A stretch of DNA of 64,000 nucleotides from Microbacterium oxydans. Lineage in GTDB: Bacteria > Actinomycetota > Actinomycetes > Actinomycetales > Microbacteriaceae. Position numbers and translations under genes: made by a program. The notes below the pieces were generated by a model that was not told where the DNA came from, searched no databases, and saw only the letters and a list, made by a program, of their open reading frames with translations. Shown in pieces: positions 17,852 through 26,355 of this stretch (positions are counted from its first letter, which is position 1; each line of letters opens with the position of its first letter). The stretch lies in the NCBI RefSeq assembly GCF_026559675.1, contig NZ_CP092891.1, forward strand, positions 682,001-746,000, written 5' to 3'.

Positions 17852-18886
17852 TCAGAAGTCGAAGTCGCCGATGTTGTCGGCGTTGAACTCGAACGGGTCG
17901 CCGAGCAGGACGACGCCGTCGGCGCCGACCGTGTACGTGCCGAGGTCGCCCGCCTCGAAGGTGTCGCCCTCTTCGCCGGTGATGTCACCCGCGATGAGAG
18001 CCTGGGCGGCGAACGCCGCGAGGTAGCCGAGATCAGCCGGGTTCCAGAGAGCGAAAGCCGTGACGGTGCCGTCCTCGACGTACTCGCGCATCTGGTTCGG
18101 GGTGCCGAGTCCGGTGAGCGCGACCTTGCCCTTGAAGTCCGACGTCGAGAGGTAGCGCGCGGCCGCAGCGATGCCGACCGTGGTGGGCGAGATGATGCCC
18201 TTCAGATCGGGGTGCGTCTGCAGCAGCGCTGCCGTCTTGTCGAAGGACGTCTGGTCGTCGTCGTCGCCGTAGACCGTCTCGACGATCGTGATGTCCGGGT
18301 ACTCGCTCGCGACGTACTCCTTCATCAGGTCGATCCAGGCGTTCTGGTTGGTGGCGTTCGCGGAAGCCGACAGCACCGCGATCTCGCCGGCGCCGCCGAT
18401 CTGCTTGGCGATCAGGTCGACCTGCACCTTCGCGATGCCCTCGGAGTCGGCCTGGTTGATGAACAGGTCGCGGCATTCGGGATTCGTGTCGGAGTCGAAG
18501 GTGACGACCTTGACGCCGGCGTCGCGGGCCTCGTTGAGGGCGTCGCAGATGGCCTTCGGGTCGTTCGCCGAGACGACGAGCGCACCGACCCCCTGCTGCG
18601 TGGCCGTGTTGATGTAGCTGACCTGGGCATCCGGGGTGGCCTCCGCCGGACCGACCTCGGAGAACGTTCCTCCGAACTCCTCGACGGCCTTCTTGCCGCC
18701 TTCGCTCGAGGTGTCGAAGTACGGGTTGCCGAGGTTCTTCGGCAGGAAGGTGATCGCGAGGTTGGAGCCGTCGCCACCCGAGTCGCCGCTTCCGCTGTCG
18801 CTCGAGGCGGTGCATCCGGTGAGGGCGACCGCCGCCGCCACCGCGAGGGCGGCGAAGGCGGTCACACGCTTGCGTGCAAACGTCAT
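17852..18886 (-). CDS. rhaS: rhamnose ABC transporter substrate-binding lipoprotein
   Basis: A 344-residue ribose-type (family 2) solute-binding lipoprotein. The signal peptide ends in LTGC with lipid-carrying C25. The Ser/Gly-rich linker is followed by the two-lobed sugar domain (QGVGALVVSANDPKAICDALNEA, KVVTFDSDTNPECRDLFINQA). GAAAGGAA precedes ATG 18886, which is chosen over an in-frame ATG 72 bases upstream that would bury the signal peptide. It is encoded behind two RbsC-type permeases and an ATPase, all in the rhamnose cluster, so L-rhamnose is the expected ligand. Confidence 0.94.
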   Translation of the reverse strand: MTFARKRVTAFAALAVAAAVALTGCTASSDSGSGDSGGDGSNLAITFLPKNLGNPYFDTSSEGGKKAVEEFGGTFSEVGPAEATPDAQVSYINTATQQGVGALVVSANDPKAICDALNEARDAGVKVVTFDSDTNPECRDLFINQADSEGIAKVQVDLIAKQIGGAGEIAVLSASANATNQNAWIDLMKEYVASEYPDITIVETVYGDDDDQTSFDKTAALLQTHPDLKGIISPTTVGIAAAARYLSTSDFKGKVALTGLGTPNQMREYVEDGTVTAFALWNPADLGYLAAFAAQALIAGDITGEEGDTFEAGDLGTYTVGADGVVLLGDPFEFNADNIGDFDF

Positions 18887-18935
18887 TGTTCGTTCCTTTC
18901 GTCGGAGAGTGCCGCGGGTGCGGCGTCCATCGGTG

Positions 18936-19988
18936 TCATGGAGCTGTGGTTGCGACACCGGAGGGGGTTCTGCCCGGTCGGCGGCGCGTCTTCTGCAGCC
19001 AGGCCAGGAAGCTTGCGGCCACCACCGAGATCACGAGGAGCGTCCCGGTGATGATGTTGATGACGTCGGAGGTGACGTTCACGAGGCGCAGCGCGCTGGC
19101 GAGCGACCCGATGAGGAGCGCGGCGGCGATGACGCCGTAGATCTTGCCCCGTCCGCCGAAGACCGAGACTCCGCCGAGCACCACGGCTGCGATCACCTGG
19201 AGCTCGAGGCCGGTCGCGTTGTCGCCACGGGCACTGCCGTATCGGAGGGTGTAGAAGATGCCGGCGAAGGCGGCGACCACTCCGGAGAGGACGAAGAGAG
19301 TGAACTTCGTGCGCTCGACGTTCACGCCCGAGAAGTGCGCCGCATCCTTCGACAGGCCCACCGCATACACGCCGCGGCCGAAGGGTGTGAAGTGCAGCAG
19401 CACGACGAACACCACCACGAGGAGCAGGAAGGGGAGAGTGATGACCGGGATCGGCGTTCCCGTGAACTTCGCCTTGGCGAGATCGGTCCAGAACTCGGGG
19501 AAGTCGGTGACGGCCGTGGTGCCGAGCAACCCGACCGCGAGCCCGCGGAAGAGGGCCAGGGTGCCGATCGTCACCGCGAGCGAGGGAAGACCCACGACGG
19601 TGACCAGGAACCCGTTGAACGCGCCGCCGACAATGCCGACGGCGAGCGCGGCGAGCGCGGCGATCTCGAACGGCATCCCACCCTGCACGAGTGCGCCCGT
19701 CACGACGCTCGAGAGCCCGACCATGCTGCCGACGGAGAGATCGATCTCGCCCGTGATCATGATGAGCGTCATCGGGAGCGCGATGAGGAGGATGGGGGCG
19801 ATGTCGAGCACCAGGTAGGTGAAGGTGATCGGCTGGCCGAAGCCGCGGATGCTGCTCGCCGCGACAGCGGCGACGACGAGGAGGAGCCCGACGATCGCGG
19901 CTTCGCGCGTGAGGAGCACGCGCCGCCAGAGCGGCTTCTCGAAGTCGCGGATCACGCGGGTGCTCGCGGTGGTGGTCGCGGTGGTCAT
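18936..19988 (-). CDS. rhaQ: rhamnose ABC transporter permease 2 (RbsC type)
   Basis: A 350-residue inner-membrane permease of the branched-chain/ribose superfamily with about nine hydrophobic segments and the signature ITGEIDLSVGSMVGLSSVV. GRGVYAVG and GVNVERTKFTLFVLSG match the conserved cytoplasmic region of RbsC proteins. ATG 19988 overlaps the stop of the first permease by 4 nt; the open frame upstream is antisense-like. It forms the channel with the companion permease. Confidence 0.93.
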   Translation of the reverse strand: MTTATTTASTRVIRDFEKPLWRRVLLTREAAIVGLLLVVAAVAASSIRGFGQPITFTYLVLDIAPILLIALPMTLIMITGEIDLSVGSMVGLSSVVTGALVQGGMPFEIAALAALAVGIVGGAFNGFLVTVVGLPSLAVTIGTLALFRGLAVGLLGTTAVTDFPEFWTDLAKAKFTGTPIPVITLPFLLLVVVFVVLLHFTPFGRGVYAVGLSKDAAHFSGVNVERTKFTLFVLSGVVAAFAGIFYTLRYGSARGDNATGLELQVIAAVVLGGVSVFGGRGKIYGVIAAALLIGSLASALRLVNVTSDVINIITGTLLVISVVAASFLAWLQKTRRRPGRTPSGVATTAP

Positions 19989-21004
19989 GATTCGTCCCTC
20001 GCCTCGATGAGCCGCCGTTTCTGCCGGACCGCGAGCACGCGGTCGAGCACGATGGCGCCGATGATGAGCAGGCCGACCACGGCACGCTGCCAGAAGTCGG
20101 GGATGCCGAGGATCGGCAGTGCGCGGTTGATGGTCAGCAGGAGCACGGCGCCGATCGCCGCTCCCCAGACCGATCCGATTCCGCCGGTGATCGCGACGCC
20201 GCCGATGACCGCGGCCCCGACGGCGTCGAGCTCCCAGCCGGCTCCGGCCTGCGAGTTGATGGTGCCGTAGCGGGCGGCGTAGAACACACCGGCGAGCCCG
20301 GCCAGTGCACCCGACAGGATGAAGGCGGTGAGGACGCGCCGGGTGACGCGCAGGCCGTAGAGCTCGGCAGCGGCGGGATCGGAGCCGATCGCGTAGTACT
20401 CGCGACCACCTCGCGTGTTCTTCATGTACCAGGCCGCCGCCGCGAGCACGACGAGCGCGACGATCGCCAGGATCGGGATGCCCACGATCTGTCCGGTGCC
20501 GAGAGCGAGGAAGTCCTTCGGCATGTCGGAGGCGTTCACGCGGTCGCTGCCGGTCCACAGCACGTTGATCCCGCGATACGCGTACAGGGTGCCGAGGGTG
20601 ATCACCATCGCCGGGACTTTCGCGAACGCCACGAGGGCGCCGTTCACGAGTCCGAGCAAGGCGCCGAAGACGACCGCGGCGATCACGACGAGGACGATCG
20701 GGATGCCGGGGATGTCGATGAACAGTCGACCGGTCAGGTAGGCGGTGAGCCCCATCACGGAGCCGACCGAGAGATCGACGTTCCGGGTGATGAGGACGAT
20801 CGCCTGCCCGACGGCGACGAGGACCAGGATCGACGGCGTCAGCAGCAGGTCGCGCCAGCCATCCGGGCTGAACAGGAATTTCGGGTTGTTCAGCGTCGCG
20901 GCGGTGATCACCAGGACGAGCGCGAGCAGGATCCCGAACTCACGGGCTCTGCCCAGGCCGGAGACCCGCTTCGTGAGTGCGGAGACGGGGATGGCGGTGG
21001 TCAC
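19985..21004 (-). CDS. rhaP: rhamnose ABC transporter permease 1 (RbsC type)
   Basis: A 339-residue paralogue of the next permease with the equivalent motif ITRNVDLSVGSVMGLTAYL and GLRVTRRVLTAFILSGALAGLAG. It has about nine membrane segments. It starts inside the end of the ATPase gene (ATGA at 21001-21004) and overlaps the second permease, so ATPase and both permeases are translated in a coupled way. Confidence 0.93.
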   Translation of the reverse strand: MTTAIPVSALTKRVSGLGRAREFGILLALVLVITAATLNNPKFLFSPDGWRDLLLTPSILVLVAVGQAIVLITRNVDLSVGSVMGLTAYLTGRLFIDIPGIPIVLVVIAAVVFGALLGLVNGALVAFAKVPAMVITLGTLYAYRGINVLWTGSDRVNASDMPKDFLALGTGQIVGIPILAIVALVVLAAAAWYMKNTRGGREYYAIGSDPAAAELYGLRVTRRVLTAFILSGALAGLAGVFYAARYGTINSQAGAGWELDAVGAAVIGGVAITGGIGSVWGAAIGAVLLLTINRALPILGIPDFWQRAVVGLLIIGAIVLDRVLAVRQKRRLIEARDES

Positions 21005-22518
21005 GAGGAGAGCTCCGATGCGTGCGTCGCGGCGAACATGACGTTCTCGGAGGTGGCCTCCGAGCGAGTGATCTCGGCGGTGATGCGGCCCTCCCGCATC
21101 ACGAGCACATGGTCGGCCATGCCGAGGACCTCCGGGAGCTCCGACGAGATCATGAGGATTCCCATGCCCTGACCGGCGAGTTCGGAGAGCAGGCGATGCA
21201 CCTCCGACTTGGTGCCGACGTCGATTCCCCGCGTCGGCTCATCGATGAGGAGCACCTGCGGCTGCGTGGCGAGCCACTTCGCGAGGACCACCTTCTGCTG
21301 GTTCCCGCCCGAGAGCGTGGCGGCGACGGTGTCGAGGGCGTGTGTCTTCACCTCGAGTCGACTCGCCCATTCCCGGGCGGAGCGGTTCTCGACCGCGGTG
21401 GTGATCAGTCCGAGCTTCGCGAGGCGCCGGCGGATGGCGAGAGTGATGTTGCCGCCGACTCCCGCCTCGATCACGAGGCCCTGTCTGCGGCGGTCCTCGG
21501 GCACGAGCGCGAGTCCCGCGCGCATCGCCTCGACAGGTCGTCGACCGGGGATGCGGCGGCCCTTCATACGCACGACGCCCTGCCGGTACCCGTCGACGCC
21601 GAACACGGCGCGCGCGACCTCGCTGCGTCCGGCGCCGACGAGGCCGGCCAGCCCGACGATCTCGCCGGAGCGGACGGTGAAGGAGATGTCATGGAAGATG
21701 CCGGGGCTCGTGAGTCCCTCGACCTCGAGCAGCGGCTCGCCGATCGTCGTCTCCTGCTTCGGGAAGAGCTCGGTCACCTCGCGGCCGACCATCTGATGGA
21801 CGATCTCGTCGACGGTCGTCGTGGCGATCGAACTCGTCGAGATGTAGGCGCCGTCCCGCATCACCGTGACCACGTCGCACAGGTCGAAGACCTCGTCGAA
21901 GCGGTGGGAGATGAAGATGAGTCCGCGGCCCTCATCGCGCAGGCTGCGAGCGATCGCGAAGAGACGCTCGACCTCGACACCGGAGAGGGCGGCAGTCGGC
22001 TCGTCCATGATCAGCAGACTCGCGTCCAAGGAGACCGCCTTGGCGATCTCGATCACCTGCTGGTCGGCGATCGACAATCCCTCGGCGGGGCGATCGGGGT
22101 CGATTCCGACACCCAGCCGCGTGAACAGGCGCTCGACCTCGTGCCGCATGGCCTTGCGGTCGATCCGTCCGAAACGGTTGGTGGGCTGACGGCCCATGAA
22201 GATGTTCTCGGTGACGGAGAGGTCGGGGAACAGCGTGGGCTCCTGGTAGATGACGGCGACGCCGGCGGCCTTGGACTGCGCCGTGGAGGTGAAATCCACC
22301 TCTTCGCCCCGCAGGCGGAAGTCTCCGGCGTCCCGTTGGTAGAGGCCGGCCACGATCTTGACGAGCGTCGACTTCCCGGCGCCGTTCTCTCCGACGAGGG
22401 CGTGGATCGAACCGGCGTCCACGGAGATGGTGGCGGAGCGGAGGGCGACCACTGCACCGAAGGCCTTCGTGACGGCGGAGAGTTCCAGCACCGGGGTCGA
22501 TGAAGGTGAGGTCATCAT
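21001..22518 (-). CDS. rhaT: rhamnose ABC transporter ATP-binding protein (two-domain)
   Basis: A 505-residue tandem ATPase of the RbsA type, energising rhamnose import. The first domain has Walker A GENGAGKST at residues 43-51 and LLIMDEPTAALS. The second has the usual degenerate P-loop (GLVGAGRSEV), a good signature LSGGNQQKVVLAKWLA and LLIDEPTRGIDVG. Start ATG 22518 (a second ATG follows at once) sits behind GAAGAGAGAA; an in-frame ATG 60 bases upstream lies in the promoter leader and is unlikely. First gene of the rhamnose operon. Confidence 0.93.
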   Translation of the reverse strand: MMTSPSSTPVLELSAVTKAFGAVVALRSATISVDAGSIHALVGENGAGKSTLVKIVAGLYQRDAGDFRLRGEEVDFTSTAQSKAAGVAVIYQEPTLFPDLSVTENIFMGRQPTNRFGRIDRKAMRHEVERLFTRLGVGIDPDRPAEGLSIADQQVIEIAKAVSLDASLLIMDEPTAALSGVEVERLFAIARSLRDEGRGLIFISHRFDEVFDLCDVVTVMRDGAYISTSSIATTTVDEIVHQMVGREVTELFPKQETTIGEPLLEVEGLTSPGIFHDISFTVRSGEIVGLAGLVGAGRSEVARAVFGVDGYRQGVVRMKGRRIPGRRPVEAMRAGLALVPEDRRRQGLVIEAGVGGNITLAIRRRLAKLGLITTAVENRSAREWASRLEVKTHALDTVAATLSGGNQQKVVLAKWLATQPQVLLIDEPTRGIDVGTKSEVHRLLSELAGQGMGILMISSELPEVLGMADHVLVMREGRITAEITRSEATSENVMFAATHASELSS

Positions 22519-22538
22519 TTCTCTCTTCGTTGAGGGAC

Positions 22539-22641
22539 TGAATCGTTTCAAACCCTTTCGGCATCGACAGTATGGCATGTGTTGACGGCTGTCAAGGCGG
22601 CATGAGAGTCTGAGGAAACGCGCCTCGCATGATTCGTTTCA
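22539..22641. promoter_or_regulatory. divergent rha promoters with two LacI-type operators
   Basis: Toward rhaT: -35 TTGACA (22595-22590) and -10 TACTGT (22572-22567), 17-nt spacer, near consensus. Toward rhaR: TTGACG (22582-22587) with a weak -10 near 22605-22611. The two -35 boxes overlap as the inverted repeat TTGAC-N4-GTCAA (22582-22595). Operators TGAATCGTTTCA (22539-22550) and TGATTCGTTTCA (22630-22641) flank the region just downstream of each predicted start, an arrangement suited to blocking both directions. Confidence 0.75.
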
Positions 22642-22670
22642 GGGGCGGTCGGCGACGGATGGGGGACGCA

Positions 22671-23675
22671 GTGGCTGCCAGTGTGAAGGAAGTCGCCGAA
22701 GACGCCGGAGTCTCCGTCGGCACGGTGTCGAACGTGCTCAACCGCCCGGAGAAGGTCGCCCCGCGGACAGTGGCCAGGGTTCAGGCGTCGATCGCCCGTC
22801 TGGGCTTCGTGCGCAACGACGCGGCGCGTCAACTCCGAGCGGGTCGGAGTCGGACGATCGGGCTCGTCGTGCTCGACATCCGCAACCCGTTCTTCGCCGA
22901 GATCATCCGCGGTGCCGAGGAGCGCGCCGACGAGCACGGACTCGCCGTGCTGGTGGCCAACAGCGATGAGAAGCAGCAACGGGAGGCGATGCACCTCGAC
23001 CTGTTCGAGGAGCAGCGCGTGACCGGGGTGCTGGTCACGCCCGTCACCGAGTCGCTGCCCCGCCTCGCACAGATGCAGGAGCGCGGGACGCCGGCCGTAC
23101 TGGTCGACCGGGAGTCGCAGGACGGCCGGTTCGGCTCCGTCGCCGTCGACGACGTCGAGGGCGGTCGCATCGCGGTCGAGCACCTGCTCGCGATCGGTCG
23201 TCGTCGCATCACGTTCGTCGGTGGACCGGTCGCCCTGCGGCAGGTGTCGGATCGCCTCGGGGGTGCGCAGGCGGCCGCCGGCGCAGCGGGCATCGGCGTG
23301 GAGTTCCTGTCGACGGGAGCGCTCACCGTGGAGGAGGGACGGCGCGCGGGTGTGCAGATCCTCGCTCGCGAACGGGGCGATCGTCCGGACGCGATCTTCG
23401 CGGCGAACGACCTGCTGGCTCTCGGACTGCTGCAGAGTCTCGTGATGACCGGGGATGCGCGCGTGCCGGAGGACATCGCCCTGATCGGATACGACGACAT
23501 CGACTTCGCCGCAGCGGCCGTCATCCCGCTGAGCTCCGTGCGTCAACCGGCAGCCCTCATCGGGTCGACGGCCGTCGATCTGCTGCTCCGTCGTCAGGGG
23601 CAGGATCCGCAGCCGCGCGAGCACGTCCTGTTCCGTCCGGAGCTCGTCACGAGGGCGTCGACGATCGGCAGCTGA
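22671..23675 (+). CDS. rhaR: LacI-family regulator of rhamnose genes
   Basis: A 334-residue LacI-type repressor: helix-turn-helix at about 3-25 (SVKEVAEDAGVSVGTVSNVLNRPEK) and a sugar-binding domain (IGLVVLDIRNPFFAEIIRGAEERA, IGYDDIDFAAAAVIPLSSVRQP). I take GTG 22671, preceded by GGGGGA, as the start; in-frame ATGs at 22629 and 22659 are possible, but 22629 lies on the downstream operator. Divergent from the importer/catabolic operon, it probably releases both promoters when rhamnose or rhamnulose binds. The symbol is by context. Confidence 0.88.
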   Translation: MAASVKEVAEDAGVSVGTVSNVLNRPEKVAPRTVARVQASIARLGFVRNDAARQLRAGRSRTIGLVVLDIRNPFFAEIIRGAEERADEHGLAVLVANSDEKQQREAMHLDLFEEQRVTGVLVTPVTESLPRLAQMQERGTPAVLVDRESQDGRFGSVAVDDVEGGRIAVEHLLAIGRRRITFVGGPVALRQVSDRLGGAQAAAGAAGIGVEFLSTGALTVEEGRRAGVQILARERGDRPDAIFAANDLLALGLLQSLVMTGDARVPEDIALIGYDDIDFAAAAVIPLSSVRQPAALIGSTAVDLLLRRQGQDPQPREHVLFRPELVTRASTIGS

Positions 23676-23700
23676 GGCGGCTCTTCCGCGGCCGTGGTTC

Positions 23701-26295
23701 TCAGCGCGGCAGCGGAACGGTCCGCGAGTGCGTACCGTGACCGAGCTCCTCCGGCGGGGCGCCGGGCAGGTCGAGCTCGGCGGTCGCGCCGACGGGGACG
23801 ACGAGGTCGACGCGCAGGTCGTTCCCCTCGATGCGCCACGCGATCGAGGCCTCCCCGTAGGGAGTGCGCTGCGTCGCCGAGGCGTGCGTGAGCCCGCCAC
23901 CCGGCCGTGGCGCGAACCGGATACGGCGGTAGCCCGGTTCGGCGGGGGCGAGTCCGGCCACCGTCCGGTGCAGCCAGTCGGCCACCGCCCCCAGCGCGTA
24001 GTGGTTGAACGACGTCATGGTCCCCGGGTTGACGGTGCCGTCCGGGAGCATCGCGTCCCACCGCTCCCAGATCGTGGTCGCGCCCTGCACCACCTGGTAC
24101 AGCCACGACGGACAGTCCTGCTCCAGCAGCAGGTCGTAGGCGGTGTCGGTGTGGCCGGTCACGGAGAGCGCGTCGCTGACGAGCGGCGTGCCGACGAAGC
24201 CGGTCGCGATGCGGTTGCCGGCGGCGCGCACGAGCTCGGCGAGGCGTGCGCCGGCCTGTGCGCGCTGTGTCTCGTCCGCGAGCAGATCGAACGTGATGGC
24301 CAGGGCGTACGCGGTCTGCGCATCCGATGTCATCGTGCCGTCGGCCCGCACGTACGCGCCGCGGAACGCGGCGGCCACCTCGTCGGCGAGGGTGCCGTAG
24401 TGCGCGGCTTCGGCGGCGCGGCCGAGCACCTTCGCCATGTCGGCGACCGCGCGGGCCGATCGTGCGAAGTAGGCCGTGGCGACGAGGTAGCGATCGGTGC
24501 GCGCGTCGGCGGGGTCCTGAGGGGGAGCGGCGGGATCGAGCCAGTCGCCCAGCTGGAAACCCTCGTTCCACAGGCGATCGGGGCCGGCGAGGGCGTCGAT
24601 CCGGTCGACCCAGCGCCGTGCGCTCTCGAACTGCGCGGCCAGGACCCCCTCGTCGCCGAAGCGCTGGTACAGGGTCCACGGCAGCAGGGCCGCGACGTCG
24701 CCCCACGCGGCGCCGGGGCGGGCCGGGGACCATGTCTTGTGCGACGGGATCACCGGTACGAACCACGGCACCGTGCCGTCGGGCAGCTGGTCCGCCTCGA
24801 GGTCGCGGAGCCAACCGGACAGCATCCCCGAGACGTCGAACAGCGTCGAGGCCGTCGGTCCGAACACCTGGATGTCGCCCGTCCAGCCCACGCGCTCATC
24901 ACGCTGCGGGCAGTCGGTCGGGATGTCGACGAAGTTGCCCCGCATGCCCCACACGACGTTGCGGTGCAGCTGCTCGACCAGCGGGTCGGAACACGTGAAC
25001 CAGCCGGTGCGCTCGAGGTCGGTGTGCAGCACGCGGGCTGTGAGCGCGCCGGCGGCCGCATCCGCATCGAGGTCGCCCGGCCAGCCGGAGACCTCGGCGT
25101 ATCGGAAGCCGTGGAACGTGAACCGCGGCTCCCACTCCTCGCCGTCGGGGCGGCCGGCGAGCGTGTAGTTGTCCGTCGAGCGGGCGCTGCGCAGCGGGCG
25201 GGTGTAGATCTCGCCCTCCTGCAGCACCTCCGCGGTGCGCAGTGTGACCGTCGATCCGCTCGGTCCGGTGACCCGGATGCGGATGCGTCCGACGAGGTTC
25301 TGCCCGAAGTCGAGGATGCGGGCGCCGCTCGGCGAGGTCAGCACCGCGACGGGCGCGACCTCCTCGGTCACCCGCACCGGCGGGGCGGTGGGGGCGACCA
25401 GGGTGCGCGGGTCCCGCTCGCGCACGGCGACCGGCAGCCACCCGGTGTCGTCGAACGAGCCGGTCGACCAGTCGGGCACCTCCCGCCGCGCGTCGTGGTC
25501 CTCGCCGTCGTAGATCCCGGATCGGAGGATCGGGGAGAGCGCCGCTTTCCAGGTGCCGTCGGTCGCGACCGTGTCGCGGCGTCCGTCGGCGTAGGTGATC
25601 TCCAGCTGCCCGAGGAACGACAGGTCGCTGCCGAAGACGTTGCGGAATCCCCCGCGCCAGCCGAGCCGGCCGCGGTACCAGCCGTCGCCGAGCCAGGCGC
25701 CGAGAGCGTTCTGGCCCGGGAGGAGCAGGTCGGTCACGTCGTAGGTGTAGAAGCGCAGGCGCTCGCGATAGACCGTCCAGCCGGGGGAGAGCGTGTCGGA
25801 TCCGACGCGGACGCCGTTGATCTCCGCCTCGTACAGGCCGTGCGCGGTGGCGTAGAGCCGGGCTCGGACGATCTCGCCGTCGACGCGGAAGCCCGTGCGC
25901 ACCAGGGTGGGGCGGCGATCGTCGCTCTCCGGGTCCTCGTCGAGATCGGCGCCGACGGGGCGCGCCGACCAGTCGTCCGCGTGCAGGAGGCCGGCTTCGA
26001 GGGTCGTGGCGGGGCTCGGAGCCGACCACGCCCCGTCGTCGCCCTGCACCGCGATGCGCACGGTGACGCGTTCGCGCGAGTCGAGGGCGCGGCCCGGCCA
26101 GGGCACCAGCACCTGCGAGGGAGAGGCGACCTCGACGGTCTCCTCTCCGTCGGCGCGGGTGAGCGTGACGGCGTAGCGCTGCTGGCGCCAGTCGGCGGGA
26201 GCGTCGGACAGGGTCCAGCTCAGGCGCGGGCGGGATTCGCCGATGCCGAGCGGTTCGCGGTGGTGCTCGATGCGGGGCGCGGAGACGGTCGTCAT
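23701..26295 (-). CDS. GH78 alpha-L-rhamnosidase
   Basis: An 864-residue glycoside hydrolase family 78 enzyme that removes terminal L-rhamnose from plant glycosides or polysaccharides. No signal peptide is seen, so it probably works on imported oligosaccharides. N-terminal beta-sandwich domains (about 1-330; PRLSWTL, YATAHGLYEAEINGVRVG, LSPGWTVY) are followed by the (alpha/alpha)6 barrel with DCPQRDERVGWTGD, which carries the conserved acidic residues, and GATTIWERWD. ATG 26295 is chosen over 26304 because GAGGAG is placed for it. It is convergent with rhaR and supplies substrate for the adjacent rhamnose pathway. Confidence 0.93.
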   Translation of the reverse strand: MTTVSAPRIEHHREPLGIGESRPRLSWTLSDAPADWRQQRYAVTLTRADGEETVEVASPSQVLVPWPGRALDSRERVTVRIAVQGDDGAWSAPSPATTLEAGLLHADDWSARPVGADLDEDPESDDRRPTLVRTGFRVDGEIVRARLYATAHGLYEAEINGVRVGSDTLSPGWTVYRERLRFYTYDVTDLLLPGQNALGAWLGDGWYRGRLGWRGGFRNVFGSDLSFLGQLEITYADGRRDTVATDGTWKAALSPILRSGIYDGEDHDARREVPDWSTGSFDDTGWLPVAVRERDPRTLVAPTAPPVRVTEEVAPVAVLTSPSGARILDFGQNLVGRIRIRVTGPSGSTVTLRTAEVLQEGEIYTRPLRSARSTDNYTLAGRPDGEEWEPRFTFHGFRYAEVSGWPGDLDADAAAGALTARVLHTDLERTGWFTCSDPLVEQLHRNVVWGMRGNFVDIPTDCPQRDERVGWTGDIQVFGPTASTLFDVSGMLSGWLRDLEADQLPDGTVPWFVPVIPSHKTWSPARPGAAWGDVAALLPWTLYQRFGDEGVLAAQFESARRWVDRIDALAGPDRLWNEGFQLGDWLDPAAPPQDPADARTDRYLVATAYFARSARAVADMAKVLGRAAEAAHYGTLADEVAAAFRGAYVRADGTMTSDAQTAYALAITFDLLADETQRAQAGARLAELVRAAGNRIATGFVGTPLVSDALSVTGHTDTAYDLLLEQDCPSWLYQVVQGATTIWERWDAMLPDGTVNPGTMTSFNHYALGAVADWLHRTVAGLAPAEPGYRRIRFAPRPGGGLTHASATQRTPYGEASIAWRIEGNDLRVDLVVPVGATAELDLPGAPPEELGHGTHSRTVPLPR

Positions 26296-26355
26296 GCTCC
26301 TCATCCTCGCTGATGGAGATGTCCGGGATCCGTCCGTAGTCGGACTGCCCGGCGA

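Noticed and set aside
22629..22670. ATG 22629 as rhaR start
   Set aside because: It sits on the downstream operator; GTG 22671 has a better ribosome site and family length.
23728..26313. 861-residue plus-strand frame opposite the GH78 gene
   Set aside because: Shadow of the rhamnosidase; no domain or ribosome site.
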